Of a stretch of DNA of 64,000 nucleotides, positions 46,516 through 54,825 are shown piece by piece; position 1 is the stretch's first letter; the number at the start of each line of letters is the position of its first letter. Made by a program: the position numbers and the translations under genes. The notes below the pieces were generated by a model. That model was not told the DNA's origin and made no database searches. It was given only the letters and a program-made list of their open reading frames with translations. The DNA lies in NCBI GenBank assembly GCA_965247735.1, contig CBDFHN010000002.1, positions 2,728,001 through 2,792,000 of the forward strand, written 5' to 3'. The DNA is from JAOXRU01 sp965247735. GTDB taxonomy: Bacteria; Bacteroidota; Bacteroidia; Flavobacteriales; Flavobacteriaceae.

Positions 46516-46971
46516 TTAAAAGAGTGCCGTTATCTCAATTTCTTTACCATTAAAAGACACGACCTCACCTTTTTGCTTCCCCAATAACAATTTTCCTATA
46601 GGTGAGACAGCTGATACAGCAAAAAACAATTCTTTATCCACAGATAATTTTCCCGCAGAAATGCTTATAAAATAATTAGCCAAATTTGTTTTTACTACTG
46701 CTCCCAGCTTTCCGACTTCAGCTTTGGACAACAGCAATTTTACTATTGTTTCTTGATGATGATTTATTTCTGCCAATTGTTGGCCTGCTTTTTCACGTTC
46801 TAATTGCAACATTGCTCTACCTGTTTCATGCTTATCGCCTGCACTACTTTTGGTTTCACTCTGCAAAGCTCTTTCTAGATCTTCAATTCTTGACCTTACC
46901 GTAGCCAATTTATCGGATACAAAAATTTCACATTGTCGAAATAGCTCTTCTTTTAATTGCTGATTATTCAT
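46516..46971 (-). CDS. GreA/GreB-like transcription factor
   Basis: A 151-residue protein with an N-terminal coiled coil (about 1-75) and a C-terminal FKBP-like domain (about 85-150, ending GEVVSFNGKEIEITAL). The coiled-coil tip carries acidic residues within SSAGDKHETGRAM, different from the DD pair of true GreA but usual for the Bacteroidota branch. It probably binds the RNA polymerase secondary channel. Some databases mislabel such proteins as 3-oxoacyl-ACP synthase. It follows the FAD oxidoreductase gene by 35 bases and may share its transcript. Confidence 0.8.
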   Translation of the reverse strand: MNNQQLKEELFRQCEIFVSDKLATVRSRIEDLERALQSETKSSAGDKHETGRAMLQLEREKAGQQLAEINHHQETIVKLLLSKAEVGKLGAVVKTNLANYFISISAGKLSVDKELFFAVSAVSPIGKLLLGKQKGEVVSFNGKEIEITALF

Positions 46972-47006
46972 AAATGCAAGTTATATCATTTGGACAATAC
47001 ATTGGA

Positions 47007-48125
47007 TTATTTCTTTAGCAATTCTGCTAATTCTTTCCCAATAAGACTACCAATAGCAACTCCCATTCCTCCTAAACGCACTCCACAATACACATTGCTA
47101 GACAATTGTTTTAGCAAAGCTTTTTTCTGTTTGCCCACACCCATAATACCACTCCAACGTTGTGCTATCTCAAATGGGGTATTGGGTAAAATGTTTTCTT
47201 TTAATAAAGATTCTAATTTATGCTGAATAAGCGCTGTTTGTCCAAATACTGAAGTTTCTTCTCCTTTAAAATCTAAATTTCGACCACCACCAAGTAATAT
47301 TCTATTATCAATATTTCTAAAATAATAATAGCCTTTATCAAGGTGAAATGTGCCTTTAATGGATAAATTAGGAATTGGTTTAGTAATCAGTACTTGTGCT
47401 CTGGCAGGTTTTACATCCTCTTGAAGCAACTGCTTGGCAAATCCGTTGGTAGCAATCAAGAGTTTATTGGTTTTAAATCCCAATTTGTCTGTAGTTAAAT
47501 AAACAGCACCATTTGCTTCTGAATAGCTGATGATTTTTGTGGAGTTGATAATTTTAATACCACTAGCATATACTTTTAACAACAAAGATTCCATCATCTT
47601 TCCAGTATCTATTTGTCCTTCAAAAGCATTAAAGATTCCTTGCTGTTGTATTTTTTGAAATGAAAATTTGTTTTGACAAGCCTCAAAAACTGGTTTTTTA
47701 AAAATAGGAGCAATTAACTTATTCACCGCTGGTAAATGCTGCAAACAATCTTCTAACAGTTTTTTATCATCAATATTAAAAAACTCATAGCCTCCATATG
47801 CTTTATAATCCAGTGCGGTATCTCCTATTGTTTTTCGAAGCAATTGCAGCCCTTTCCAACGTTTTTCTACCAAAGAGACTACTTCTTCTTCGGAATGTGT
47901 AGCTAGGTCATCTATAAGCTCTGATAGGCTTCCAAAACATGCGAAACCAGCATTTTTTGTACTTGCTCCTTCTGGCAATTGTCCTTTTTCTACAATAATA
48001 ATTTTAGCATTAGGATATTGCACTCTTAAAGATAATGCACAGTTAAGTCCAACAATACCACTTCCTACAATTGTAAAATCTATATTTGAAAACCATGTTT
48101 TGTACTCCCAATAACTCAACTTCAT
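47007..48125 (-). CDS. FAD-dependent oxidoreductase, DAO family
   Basis: A 372-residue flavoprotein. The dinucleotide-binding motif is TIVGSGIVGLNCALSL (about 18-33), with the ATNGFAK and PARAQVLIT segments in the middle and RWSGIMGVG near 325, then RLGGMGVAIGS at the end. This is the D-amino-acid-oxidase/glycine-oxidase fold; it probably oxidises a secondary amine or amino acid. Substrate unknown. First gene of a short unit with the Gre-like factor. Confidence 0.85.
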   Translation of the reverse strand: MKLSYWEYKTWFSNIDFTIVGSGIVGLNCALSLRVQYPNAKIIIVEKGQLPEGASTKNAGFACFGSLSELIDDLATHSEEEVVSLVEKRWKGLQLLRKTIGDTALDYKAYGGYEFFNIDDKKLLEDCLQHLPAVNKLIAPIFKKPVFEACQNKFSFQKIQQQGIFNAFEGQIDTGKMMESLLLKVYASGIKIINSTKIISYSEANGAVYLTTDKLGFKTNKLLIATNGFAKQLLQEDVKPARAQVLITKPIPNLSIKGTFHLDKGYYYFRNIDNRILLGGGRNLDFKGEETSVFGQTALIQHKLESLLKENILPNTPFEIAQRWSGIMGVGKQKKALLKQLSSNVYCGVRLGGMGVAIGSLIGKELAELLKK

Positions 48126-48202
48126 AAGTGCAATTCTTCTAATTTATGACTAAACAAACATCTTTAAATCAAGAGAAAAGTACAAAAACTATATTACAAA
48201 AG

Positions 48203-48233
48203 AAGGATGCCTAAAAAATATTTAGACATCCTT
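48203..48233 (-). terminator. Terminator after the cupredoxin-like gene
   Basis: AAGGATG-C-CTAAA (48203-48215) pairs with TTTAG-A-CATCCTT (48221-48233), one mismatch and a 5-base loop. On the minus strand T-rich sequence follows. Confidence 0.7.
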
Positions 48234-48258
48234 ATTATTAACACTTAAAATAGTAAAA

Positions 48259-48621
48259 CTACTTTACTATCAAAGTATATTTAGGTGTGGGGTTTAGTGG
48301 ACAAAAGTATTCATACTCTCCTTTTTGTAACGTTACCTGCTTAGAATGTCCTTTTGTATTGTTTTTTACAACTTCAGTAACATAAGCATTTTTGATGTGA
48401 TCTTTTGCATCTGTTTTTCCTTTTGGCACCAATACAAAACCTACATCATGACCTACTTTTGTATTAACAATCTCAAATACATATGTTCCTTCTGACAATG
48501 TTATTGATTTTTGAGTAAACTCTCCTTTTGTTTGTTCTAAACTAACTGTTTTTACTTCTTTTACCTGCGCTGTTGCAGAAAAACCTGCTACTAATACTAG
48601 TATTGCTATTAACTTTTTCAT
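48259..48621 (-). CDS. Exported cupredoxin-like protein
   Basis: A 120-residue protein with a signal peptide (1-18, ATAQ) and one beta-sandwich domain of the cupredoxin type. Candidate metal residues are His in KVGHDVGF (about 58), His in KGHSKQV (about 91) and Cys in YFCPLNPTPKY (about 107). The usual His and Met after the Cys of blue copper proteins are missing, so copper binding would be atypical. It follows the AhpD-like gene by 39 bases, in what seems one operon with it and a tiny CxxC protein. Confidence 0.75.
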   Translation of the reverse strand: MKKLIAILVLVAGFSATAQVKEVKTVSLEQTKGEFTQKSITLSEGTYVFEIVNTKVGHDVGFVLVPKGKTDAKDHIKNAYVTEVVKNNTKGHSKQVTLQKGEYEYFCPLNPTPKYTLIVK

Positions 48622-48660
48622 ATTTTCTATTTGTTATTTTTAAATTTATTTACTTAATTT

Positions 48661-49221
48661 TTATTGATTTACTACTTCAAATTTCCCTGTCTCTACTACT
48701 GGAAAATCAATTTTTGTTTCCGCTATATGGTTAACATAGTTTGTTAATGTATTTGCAACCACATTTAATACTATTTCTAAAACGTCACCGTCATTATAAC
48801 CTGCAGCTTTTACAGCTTTAACCTCTTCATCTGATACTTGCCCTCTGTCTTTTGTTACACTTTGTGCAAATTTAAGTCCAGCTTCAATCTTTGCATCTGC
48901 TGCTAACCCTTGTCTGCTTAATACAGTTTGCTCATCAGTTAACCCATTCATTTTACCAATTGCAGTATGTGCAGACAGGCAATAATTACATGCATTTTCT
49001 TCTCCTATTGCCAATGCCAATTGCTCTCTAAATTTATTGCTAAAGTTTCCACTTGCTGTTAGCTCTCCTAAACTTAAATAGGTTTGTAATGTGGCTGGAG
49101 AATTTCCAAACACTTTAATTAAGTTTGGAATAAAACCTAATTTCTTGTGTACTGCATCAAATAATTCTTTTGATTTTCCTGTTGTTGTGGCTGGATCTAA
49201 TGTTTCAATTCTTGTACTCAT
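48661..49221 (-). CDS. Carboxymuconolactone decarboxylase-like (AhpD-type) protein
   Basis: A 186-residue all-helical protein with the active CxxC...H motif in ENACNYCLSAHTAIGK (about 75-90), followed by the usual DEEVKAVKAAGYNDGDVLEIV helix. It probably acts in peroxide reduction or a related redox step. It is the middle gene of a three-gene minus-strand group: a 32-residue CxxC protein upstream and a cupredoxin-like protein downstream, with an AraC-type regulator gene further upstream. Confidence 0.88.
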   Translation of the reverse strand: MSTRIETLDPATTTGKSKELFDAVHKKLGFIPNLIKVFGNSPATLQTYLSLGELTASGNFSNKFREQLALAIGEENACNYCLSAHTAIGKMNGLTDEQTVLSRQGLAADAKIEAGLKFAQSVTKDRGQVSDEEVKAVKAAGYNDGDVLEIVLNVVANTLTNYVNHIAETKIDFPVVETGKFEVVNQ

Positions 49222-49257
49222 AACTTCTAATTTTTATTTGTTTTTAAAATCTTATTC

Positions 49258-49356
49258 TTACTTTTTGCACTCGCATAATTGTCTGTCTGGAAATTGCTCG
49301 TTATACTCTTGATAACCCCAGCAGTTTGGGCAAACATTTTCTTTTATATCTTCCAT
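49258..49356 (-). CDS. Tiny CxxC protein (32 residues)
   Basis: A 32-residue reading frame from the ATG at 49356, beginning MEDIKENVCPNCWGYQEY and ending LCECKK. Two Cys pairs (CPNC and CEC) look like a minimal zinc ribbon or a redox site. It lies 36 bases upstream of the AhpD-like gene on the same strand, and codon use resembles real genes. I believe similar tiny proteins occur in Flavobacteriia, unverified. Too short for standard gene finding. Confidence 0.6.
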   Translation of the reverse strand: MEDIKENVCPNCWGYQEYNEQFPDRQLCECKK

Positions 49357-49821
49357 TTGTTTTTGCTTTTAAATCATTAAAAGAACATTCGTTATGCCCT
49401 TTTAAATGTTGTTCTTTAATTACAGTACAAAGATGCGGTAGAAAACAGTGTTAGGAAATGGACAAAAGTTCCTATGAATAGGACAAATGGAGTTACAGCT
49501 GTTATGTTTTAGGTTTTACTCCAATTTAATGGGAATTATTAAGCAAATAGGGAGAGGTAAAATACTTGTATTATATAGGTGCTTAGCTTTTAACCTCAGT
49601 TAGATATAAGCACAATAATATTAGGTGACCGAATCACTATTCAATTTTGCTTCAAAAATCATTAGATTTAATGGTGTATTATGTTGAGTGAAACTCTGAA
49701 AGGGTTTCGTATCGAAATCAAATAATCCTCTTAGCTCGAATTTAGGTTTTTAGTTCTCAGAAAAAAACAGCCCTAGCAGTTTGTTATAAAATTTAATAGG
49801 TATTAAAAGTACAATCGGGTT
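49357..49821. other. Intergenic region between AraC gene and the tiny CxxC protein
   Basis: 465 bases with no gene. It contains the two GGACAAA words listed separately; the rest is AT-rich without obvious structure. Confidence 0.5.
49460..49487. promoter_or_regulatory. Possible AraC-type operator half-sites
   Basis: GGACAAA occurs at 49460-49466 and again at 49481-49487, spaced 21 bases (two helical turns) in direct orientation. They lie about 105-130 bases before the ATG of the small CxxC operon, next to an AraC-type regulator gene, which makes a link plausible but unproven. Confidence 0.35.
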
Positions 49822-50667
49822 TTATTTTTTATGCTCAGATTTAAAAAACAAAGGTGCTTTTTGAGTCGCTTTTGTAAAGAATCTAGTAAAGTATGCTGGA
49901 TCGTTAAAGCCTAAATCGAATGCAATTTCTTTTACAGATTGATCGGAATACAACAATTGACGTTTGGCTTCAAGGATAATTCTATTTTTAATAAAATCGC
50001 TAGGTGTTTCCGATCCTATTTTTTGAAAATGTTTTGTTAATGATTTTGGAGAGACGCCCAATCGGTTTGCATACATAGTTACCGAATGTAATTTTTTGAA
50101 ATTTTGAGCAACCAGAACACTAAATTCTTTATACAATTTAGTTTCTGTCTCTTCTTTTACTACAAAATCTTCTTTTTTGATACGAACCGAATGAATAATA
50201 AACTGCTTTAAATAGCTTTGAAGCATATCATATTGTCCAGAATTTTTAGCACCAAACTCCTCTACTAGATCCTCAAGAATCATACTTAAACGATCTATAT
50301 CTTTAGTTTTAGGAATTACAAAAGGAGTGTCATATATGTTGTTAAAGAGCACTCCATTGCACGAAATCTCTTTATCATGGGTCTGGATACAGTAAAAATC
50401 TTGCTTAAAGGAAAGCTTATAGGCTTCTTTTATTTTTTCGGAAGTAACAGAAAATACTTGTCCAGGAGATAAAAAAAACAAAATATTGCCATCAAAAGTA
50501 TATTCTTCAAAATCGATATGATAGATGCCAGCACCATCTTTAATCCAAAAAATTGTATAAGAATCTACTTGTTCTGGTTTATTAACTACACAAGCTTTTT
50601 CGAATTGCACAACACTTAAAGAAAACGTGTTTTGATAGCTATAAGTAGAAATGTCTTGTATTGCCAT
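49822..50667 (-). CDS. AraC family transcriptional regulator
   Basis: A 281-residue regulator. The N-terminal about 160 residues are a cupin-like sensing domain (DGAGIYHIDFEEYTFDGNILFFLSPG, split around 48-74), and the C-terminal about 100 residues hold the two helix-turn-helix motifs, with SVKEIAFDLGFNDPAYFTRFF near 245-265. The ligand is unknown. The neighbouring minus-strand CxxC/AhpD/cupredoxin group is a likely target. Confidence 0.88.
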   Translation of the reverse strand: MAIQDISTYSYQNTFSLSVVQFEKACVVNKPEQVDSYTIFWIKDGAGIYHIDFEEYTFDGNILFFLSPGQVFSVTSEKIKEAYKLSFKQDFYCIQTHDKEISCNGVLFNNIYDTPFVIPKTKDIDRLSMILEDLVEEFGAKNSGQYDMLQSYLKQFIIHSVRIKKEDFVVKEETETKLYKEFSVLVAQNFKKLHSVTMYANRLGVSPKSLTKHFQKIGSETPSDFIKNRIILEAKRQLLYSDQSVKEIAFDLGFNDPAYFTRFFTKATQKAPLFFKSEHKK

Positions 50668-50740
50668 GTGCTTATCTTATCTATTAGACTTTAACTTAGT
50701 CGAAACATGCACGACTTACTTAATATTAATTGTAAAATAA

Positions 50741-50767
50741 AAAAGCTCCAATTTCTTGGAGCTTTTT
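50741..50767 (-). terminator. Terminator after accC
   Basis: AGCTCCAA (50744-50751) pairs with TTGGAGCT (50756-50763) across a 4-base loop, followed on the minus strand by a T-run. It closes the fatty-acid operon. Confidence 0.85.
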
Positions 50768-50768
50768 G

Positions 50769-52118
50769 TTAATCTTCTATGGGTTGTATTTCAAAATCTT
50801 CCATAAATTTTGTGGTATAATTACCCGCAATATAATCTGGATGATCCATTAGTTGTCTGTGAAATGGAATGGTAGTTTTAATCCCTTCAATAACAAACTC
50901 GTCTAATGCACGTTTCATTTTATTAATTGCTTCTTCTCTTGTTTGCGCTGTTGTAATCAACTTTGCAATCATAGAATCATAATATGGATTAATGGTATAG
51001 CCACTATACACATGAGTATCCAAACGAATTCCATGACCACCAGGGGTATGTAATGTTGTTATTTTACCTGGCGAAGGTCTAAAATCGTTATATGGGTCTT
51101 CCGCATTAATTCTACATTCTATAGAATGCAATTTTGGAAAATAGTTTTTACCAGAAAGAGGAACACCAGCCGCAACTAATATCTGCTCTCTAATAAGATC
51201 ATAATCAACAACTTGTTCTGTTATCGGATGCTCTACTTGGATACGTGTATTCATTTCCATAAAATAGAAATTACGATGCTTATCTACCAAGAACTCAACA
51301 GTACCAGCCCCTTCATATTTTATAAATTCGGCTGCTTTTACTGCTGCTTCCCCCATATCTTCTCTCAGTTTATCTGTCATAAACGGAGAAGGAGTTTCTT
51401 CTGTTAATTTCTGATGACGACGTTGTACAGAACAGTCTCTTTCAGAAAGGTGGCATGCTTTTCCGTACGAATCTCCCACAATCTGAATTTCTATATGTCT
51501 AGGCTCTTCAATAAGCTTTTCCATATACATTCCATCATTACCAAAACAAGCTTTTGCTTCTTGTCTAGCATCTTCCCAACCTTTTAACAGGTCATCAGCT
51601 GTCCATATCGCTCGCATTCCTTTACCACCACCACCAGCGGTAGCTTTAAGCATTACAGGATAACCAACTTCTTCAGCTAGTTTTTGTGCTGTTTTAAAAT
51701 CTGGAATTATCCCTTCAGATCCTGGTACTGTTGGTACACCAGCCTCTTTCATTGTTTCCTTTGCAGATGCTTTATCTCCCATACGGTTGATCATTTCTGC
51801 TGAAGCACCAATAAATTTAATATCGTGATCGGTACAAATTTTAGAAAACTGCGCATTTTCTGACAAAAACCCGTATCCTGGGTGAATAGCGTCTGAATTT
51901 GTTATTTCAGCTGCAGAAATAATATTTGACATTTTCAAATACGATTCGCTACTTGCTGCAGGGCCTATACAAACAGCTTCATCTGCAAAACGCACATGTA
52001 AACTTTCTGCATCAACAGTAGAATATACTGCAACGGTCTTAATCCCCATTTCTTTACAGGTTCTGATAATACGTAGTGCTATCTCTCCCCTATTTGCTAT
52101 TAATATCTTTTTAAACAT
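50769..52118 (-). CDS. accC: Acetyl-CoA carboxylase, biotin carboxylase subunit
   Basis: A 449-residue ATP-grasp enzyme that carboxylates the biotin on AccB, the first step of fatty-acid synthesis. It opens MFKKILIANRGEIALRIIR, has the ATP-binding loop KATAGGGGKGMR (about 159-170) and the catalytic MEMNTRIQVEHPITE block (about 284-298). Length is standard. It follows accB, separated by a hairpin that could act as an attenuator. Confidence 0.96.
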   Translation of the reverse strand: MFKKILIANRGEIALRIIRTCKEMGIKTVAVYSTVDAESLHVRFADEAVCIGPAASSESYLKMSNIISAAEITNSDAIHPGYGFLSENAQFSKICTDHDIKFIGASAEMINRMGDKASAKETMKEAGVPTVPGSEGIIPDFKTAQKLAEEVGYPVMLKATAGGGGKGMRAIWTADDLLKGWEDARQEAKACFGNDGMYMEKLIEEPRHIEIQIVGDSYGKACHLSERDCSVQRRHQKLTEETPSPFMTDKLREDMGEAAVKAAEFIKYEGAGTVEFLVDKHRNFYFMEMNTRIQVEHPITEQVVDYDLIREQILVAAGVPLSGKNYFPKLHSIECRINAEDPYNDFRPSPGKITTLHTPGGHGIRLDTHVYSGYTINPYYDSMIAKLITTAQTREEAINKMKRALDEFVIEGIKTTIPFHRQLMDHPDYIAGNYTTKFMEDFEIQPIED

Positions 52119-52145
52119 ATTTTGAGCTTAATTATAAATCAAAAA

Positions 52146-52169
52146 AAATCAAGAATAAATTCTTGATTT
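52146..52169 (-). terminator. Hairpin with T-run between accB and accC
   Basis: AAATCAAGAAT (52146-52156) pairs perfectly with ATTCTTGATTT (52159-52169); on the minus strand a T-run follows. It lies between accB and accC and would partly end transcription, giving less accC than accB mRNA. Confidence 0.6.
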
Positions 52170-52187
52170 CGAGTTGATAAAAAATAT

Positions 52188-52676
52188 TTATGATGGATCT
52201 ACTAGGAATAATGGTTGATCAAATTCTACTGGAGATGAATCGTCTATTAAGACTTTTACAATCTTACCAGATACCTCTGACTCAATTTCATTAAACAATT
52301 TCATAGCTTCAATTACACAAAGCACATCACCTTCCTTAATATCTTGACCTACTTCAGCAAAAACGGGCTTGTCTGGAGATGGTTTTCTATAAAAAGTTCC
52401 AATAATTGGAGATTTTACAGTAATATATTTTGAATCCTCACTTGAATCTGCTGATGTTTCACTTGTAGCTTCAGATGCTACAGACGTCGCTATTGCCACA
52501 GGAGCCTGAGCTACTGGCGCACCAGCCAAAGGAATTTGTTGAACCACTGTAGTATCTCCTCTAGAAAGATCTCCAGTTCTAATTGTAATCTTAAAATCTT
52601 TAATCTCTAACTTTACCTCGCTAGCGCCAGATTTAGCCACAAACTTTATTAAGTTTTGAATTTCTTTTAAATCCAT
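52188..52676 (-). CDS. accB: Acetyl-CoA carboxylase, biotin carboxyl carrier protein
   Basis: A 162-residue carrier. An N-terminal helical part, an Ala/Ser/Thr-rich linker (about 50-82) and the C-terminal biotinyl domain with Lys126 in the VIEAMKLFNE motif are all present, together with the thumb-like SPIIGTFYRKPSPD segment (about 89-102). It carries carboxy-biotin between AccC and the carboxyltransferase. Thirty-four bases separate it from fabH. Confidence 0.96.
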   Translation of the reverse strand: MDLKEIQNLIKFVAKSGASEVKLEIKDFKITIRTGDLSRGDTTVVQQIPLAGAPVAQAPVAIATSVASEATSETSADSSEDSKYITVKSPIIGTFYRKPSPDKPVFAEVGQDIKEGDVLCVIEAMKLFNEIESEVSGKIVKVLIDDSSPVEFDQPLFLVDPS

Positions 52677-52710
52677 ATTAATTATTATGTTTTAGGTTTT
52701 CTTTAGTTAT

Positions 52711-53706
52711 TTAAGAATTATAAGCCCATTTTAAATAGATAGACCCCCAAGTAAATCCACCACCGAAAGCAGCAAATACCAAGTTATCTCCTTTTTTAAA
52801 TTGCTTTTCAAAATCACTCAACAGCAAAGGTAATGTTGCTGATGTTGTATTTCCATAGCGCTGAATATTCATCAGTACTTTACTATCACTCACTCCCATT
52901 CTTTTGGCAGTAGCATCAATAATTCTTTTATTAGCTTGATGCGCAACTAACCATTGTACATCTTTTTCTTCTAAATTATTACGTTCCATGATACGACCCG
53001 CAACATCTGCCATATTAGATACCGCAAATTTAAATACCGATTTACCATCTTGCTGTACATAATGCCCTTTGTTAGCTACAGTTTCTGCACTAGCAGGCAT
53101 TATAGATCCACCAGCATCCATTTTCAAAAAATGTCTTCCAATACCATCAGATCTTAAATACTCATCTTGCAATCCAAGACCTTCTTCATTAGGTTCGAAC
53201 AATGCTGCACCAGCACCATCTCCAAAAATAATACAGGTAGTTCTGTCTGTATAGTCTATTATAGACGACATCTTATCCGCTCCTATGATTAATATTTTCT
53301 TATACCTTCCTGACGCAATATAACCTGCGGCATTAGACATTGCAAATAAGAAACTAGAACATGCTGCTTGTAAATCATAAGAAAACGCGTTTACAGCACC
53401 AATTTCTGAAGCTACATAAGCTGCTGTAGATGCTACAAACATATCTGCAGTTGCCGTTGCAACTATAACCAAATCTATTTCTTTAGGATCTAAATTCTTT
53501 TTTTGAATTAAATCTTCTGCAGCTTTTATAGCCATATATGAAGTTCCTAAACCTTCGCCTTTAAGAATCCTTCTTTCTTTGATTCCTGTTCTACTGGTTA
53601 TCCACTCATCGTTGGTATCTACCATTGTTGACAAGATTTCGTTTGTTAAGACAAAATCTGGAACGTAACCTCCTACAGCTGTAATTGCTGCTGATAATTT
53701 ATTCAT
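52711..53706 (-). CDS. fabH: Beta-ketoacyl-ACP synthase III
   Basis: A 331-residue condensing enzyme that joins acetyl-CoA (or branched acyl-CoA) with malonyl-ACP to start fatty-acid synthesis. The catalytic triad is Cys116 in LQAACSSFLFA, His in VAHQANKRI (near 246) and Asn in YGNTTSATLP (near 276). Typical length. It lies in the DUF177-rpmF-fabH-accB-accC order seen widely in bacteria, after a terminator-like hairpin. Confidence 0.95.
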   Translation of the reverse strand: MNKLSAAITAVGGYVPDFVLTNEILSTMVDTNDEWITSRTGIKERRILKGEGLGTSYMAIKAAEDLIQKKNLDPKEIDLVIVATATADMFVASTAAYVASEIGAVNAFSYDLQAACSSFLFAMSNAAGYIASGRYKKILIIGADKMSSIIDYTDRTTCIIFGDGAGAALFEPNEEGLGLQDEYLRSDGIGRHFLKMDAGGSIMPASAETVANKGHYVQQDGKSVFKFAVSNMADVAGRIMERNNLEEKDVQWLVAHQANKRIIDATAKRMGVSDSKVLMNIQRYGNTTSATLPLLLSDFEKQFKKGDNLVFAAFGGGFTWGSIYLKWAYNS

Positions 53707-53828
53707 CCGAATATTAGTTTTATAAAAAACACACTTTACTTCCAGCCTTTTAGTTGAAATTACTAAAAAGCCGATAAATTTTGGTGCAAAATAGGTTGTT
53801 TTTAATTTCTAGAAAAGTTTTAAACCAA

Positions 53829-53858
53829 AAAACTCTCACAAAAGTGAGAGTTTTATCT
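53829..53858 (-). terminator. Terminator-like hairpin after rpmF
   Basis: AAAACTCTCAC (53829-53839) pairs with GTGAGAGTTTT (53844-53854), 4-base loop; on the minus strand a T-run follows. It separates the rpmF pair from fabH. Confidence 0.8.
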
Positions 53859-53874
53859 TTTCATCGAATGCTAT

Positions 53875-54072
53875 CTATGCTACGTTTTCCTCTGTGTTGT
53901 CAATCAACACCTGTCCACGGTAGTATAATTTACCTTCGTGCCAGTGAGCTCTATGGTATAAATGAGACTCTCCAGTTGTTGGATCTGTAGCGATTTGAGG
54001 AGCAACTGCTTTGTAGTGCGTTCTTCTCTTATCTCTTCTCGTTTTCGATATTTTTCTTTTAGGATGTGCCAT
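53875..54072 (-). CDS. rpmF: 50S ribosomal protein L32
   Basis: A 65-residue basic ribosomal protein. The start MAHPKRKISKTRRDKRRTHY is the L32 hallmark. The four zinc Cys of some L32 forms are absent, so this is the Cys-free type. It is preceded by DUF177/YceD six bases away, as in most bacteria. Confidence 0.96.
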   Translation of the reverse strand: MAHPKRKISKTRRDKRRTHYKAVAPQIATDPTTGESHLYHRAHWHEGKLYYRGQVLIDNTEENVA

Positions 54073-54078
54073 ATCTAC

Positions 54079-54618
54079 TTATTTATTATCGTTGTCTTTT
54101 AATAATTGCTTTAATGCGTCCCAACGAGGGTCGGTTTCTTCTTGTTCTTCTTCTATTGTTGGCTCTAATTCTTTCAGTCTTACTACGATGTCAGATTCAA
54201 GCGTTCCATCTTTAATTCCTGGATGCACTCTCTTATTTGGGAGTGATAAAATAATCATCTCATAAATATACTGACGTACATTTATTTCATGCTCTCTATG
54301 TGGAATTATTAAGATTTCTTCATTCTCATCATTAAAATCATCTCCAAATTTAACCACAAGATTTAAAACTCCTTTAATCTCTTGATTGTATGGCTCATTA
54401 GACAAATCGCAGTTGACATTTATATATCCACTGATCTTAAATTCTAATTCTAATAAGACACTCAATTTATTTAATGATATTGCTACATCAATAGCAACTT
54501 CATTAAACTCATCATAATCAAAACTTTCAAAGAACTGTTGCTCTATTTTAAACTCAAAATCGTGTTCCCCCTGCTTCAGTCCTATAAAAGGAATGTTAAA
54601 CTCCTTATCCTTCATCAT
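54079..54618 (-). CDS. DUF177 (YceD) family protein
   Basis: A 179-residue protein of the YceD family, upstream of rpmF in most bacteria and tied to 23S rRNA accumulation in E. coli and plants. The start is the ATG at 54618 (or 54615), giving MMKDKEFNIPFIGLKQGEHD; the longer form from 54645 would overlap its own -7 box. An acidic C-terminus ends DPRWDALKQLL, typical of the family. Coupled to rpmF by a 6-base gap. Confidence 0.88.
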   Translation of the reverse strand: MMKDKEFNIPFIGLKQGEHDFEFKIEQQFFESFDYDEFNEVAIDVAISLNKLSVLLELEFKISGYINVNCDLSNEPYNQEIKGVLNLVVKFGDDFNDENEEILIIPHREHEINVRQYIYEMIILSLPNKRVHPGIKDGTLESDIVVRLKELEPTIEEEQEETDPRWDALKQLLKDNDNK

Positions 54619-54642
54619 GTTAAACATCAGTTTTAGAGCGTG

Positions 54643-54650
54643 CAAAGATA
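54643..54650 (-). promoter_or_regulatory. Possible -7 box for the DUF177-rpmF unit
   Basis: The plus strand CAAAGATA is TATCTTTG on the minus strand, an exact TAnnTTTG match 24 bases before the chosen ATG. A CAA at 54665-54667 gives a spacing of 14, shorter than usual. It argues for the shorter start. Confidence 0.45.
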
Positions 54651-54825
54651 AAAAATTATAGTTACAACCCTAATTCTTAGCCTAAAAAAGTTTCAAGAAG
54701 CTAAAAAAAACTTAGTAAAACATCTAATATACTTCATTTTTAAACAGTTAGCACTTTTATAATAGTATTTTACACATTTGCATTACTGCAAATTTCCTGC
54801 CTACAACATGCTAATTTCTTTTGAC

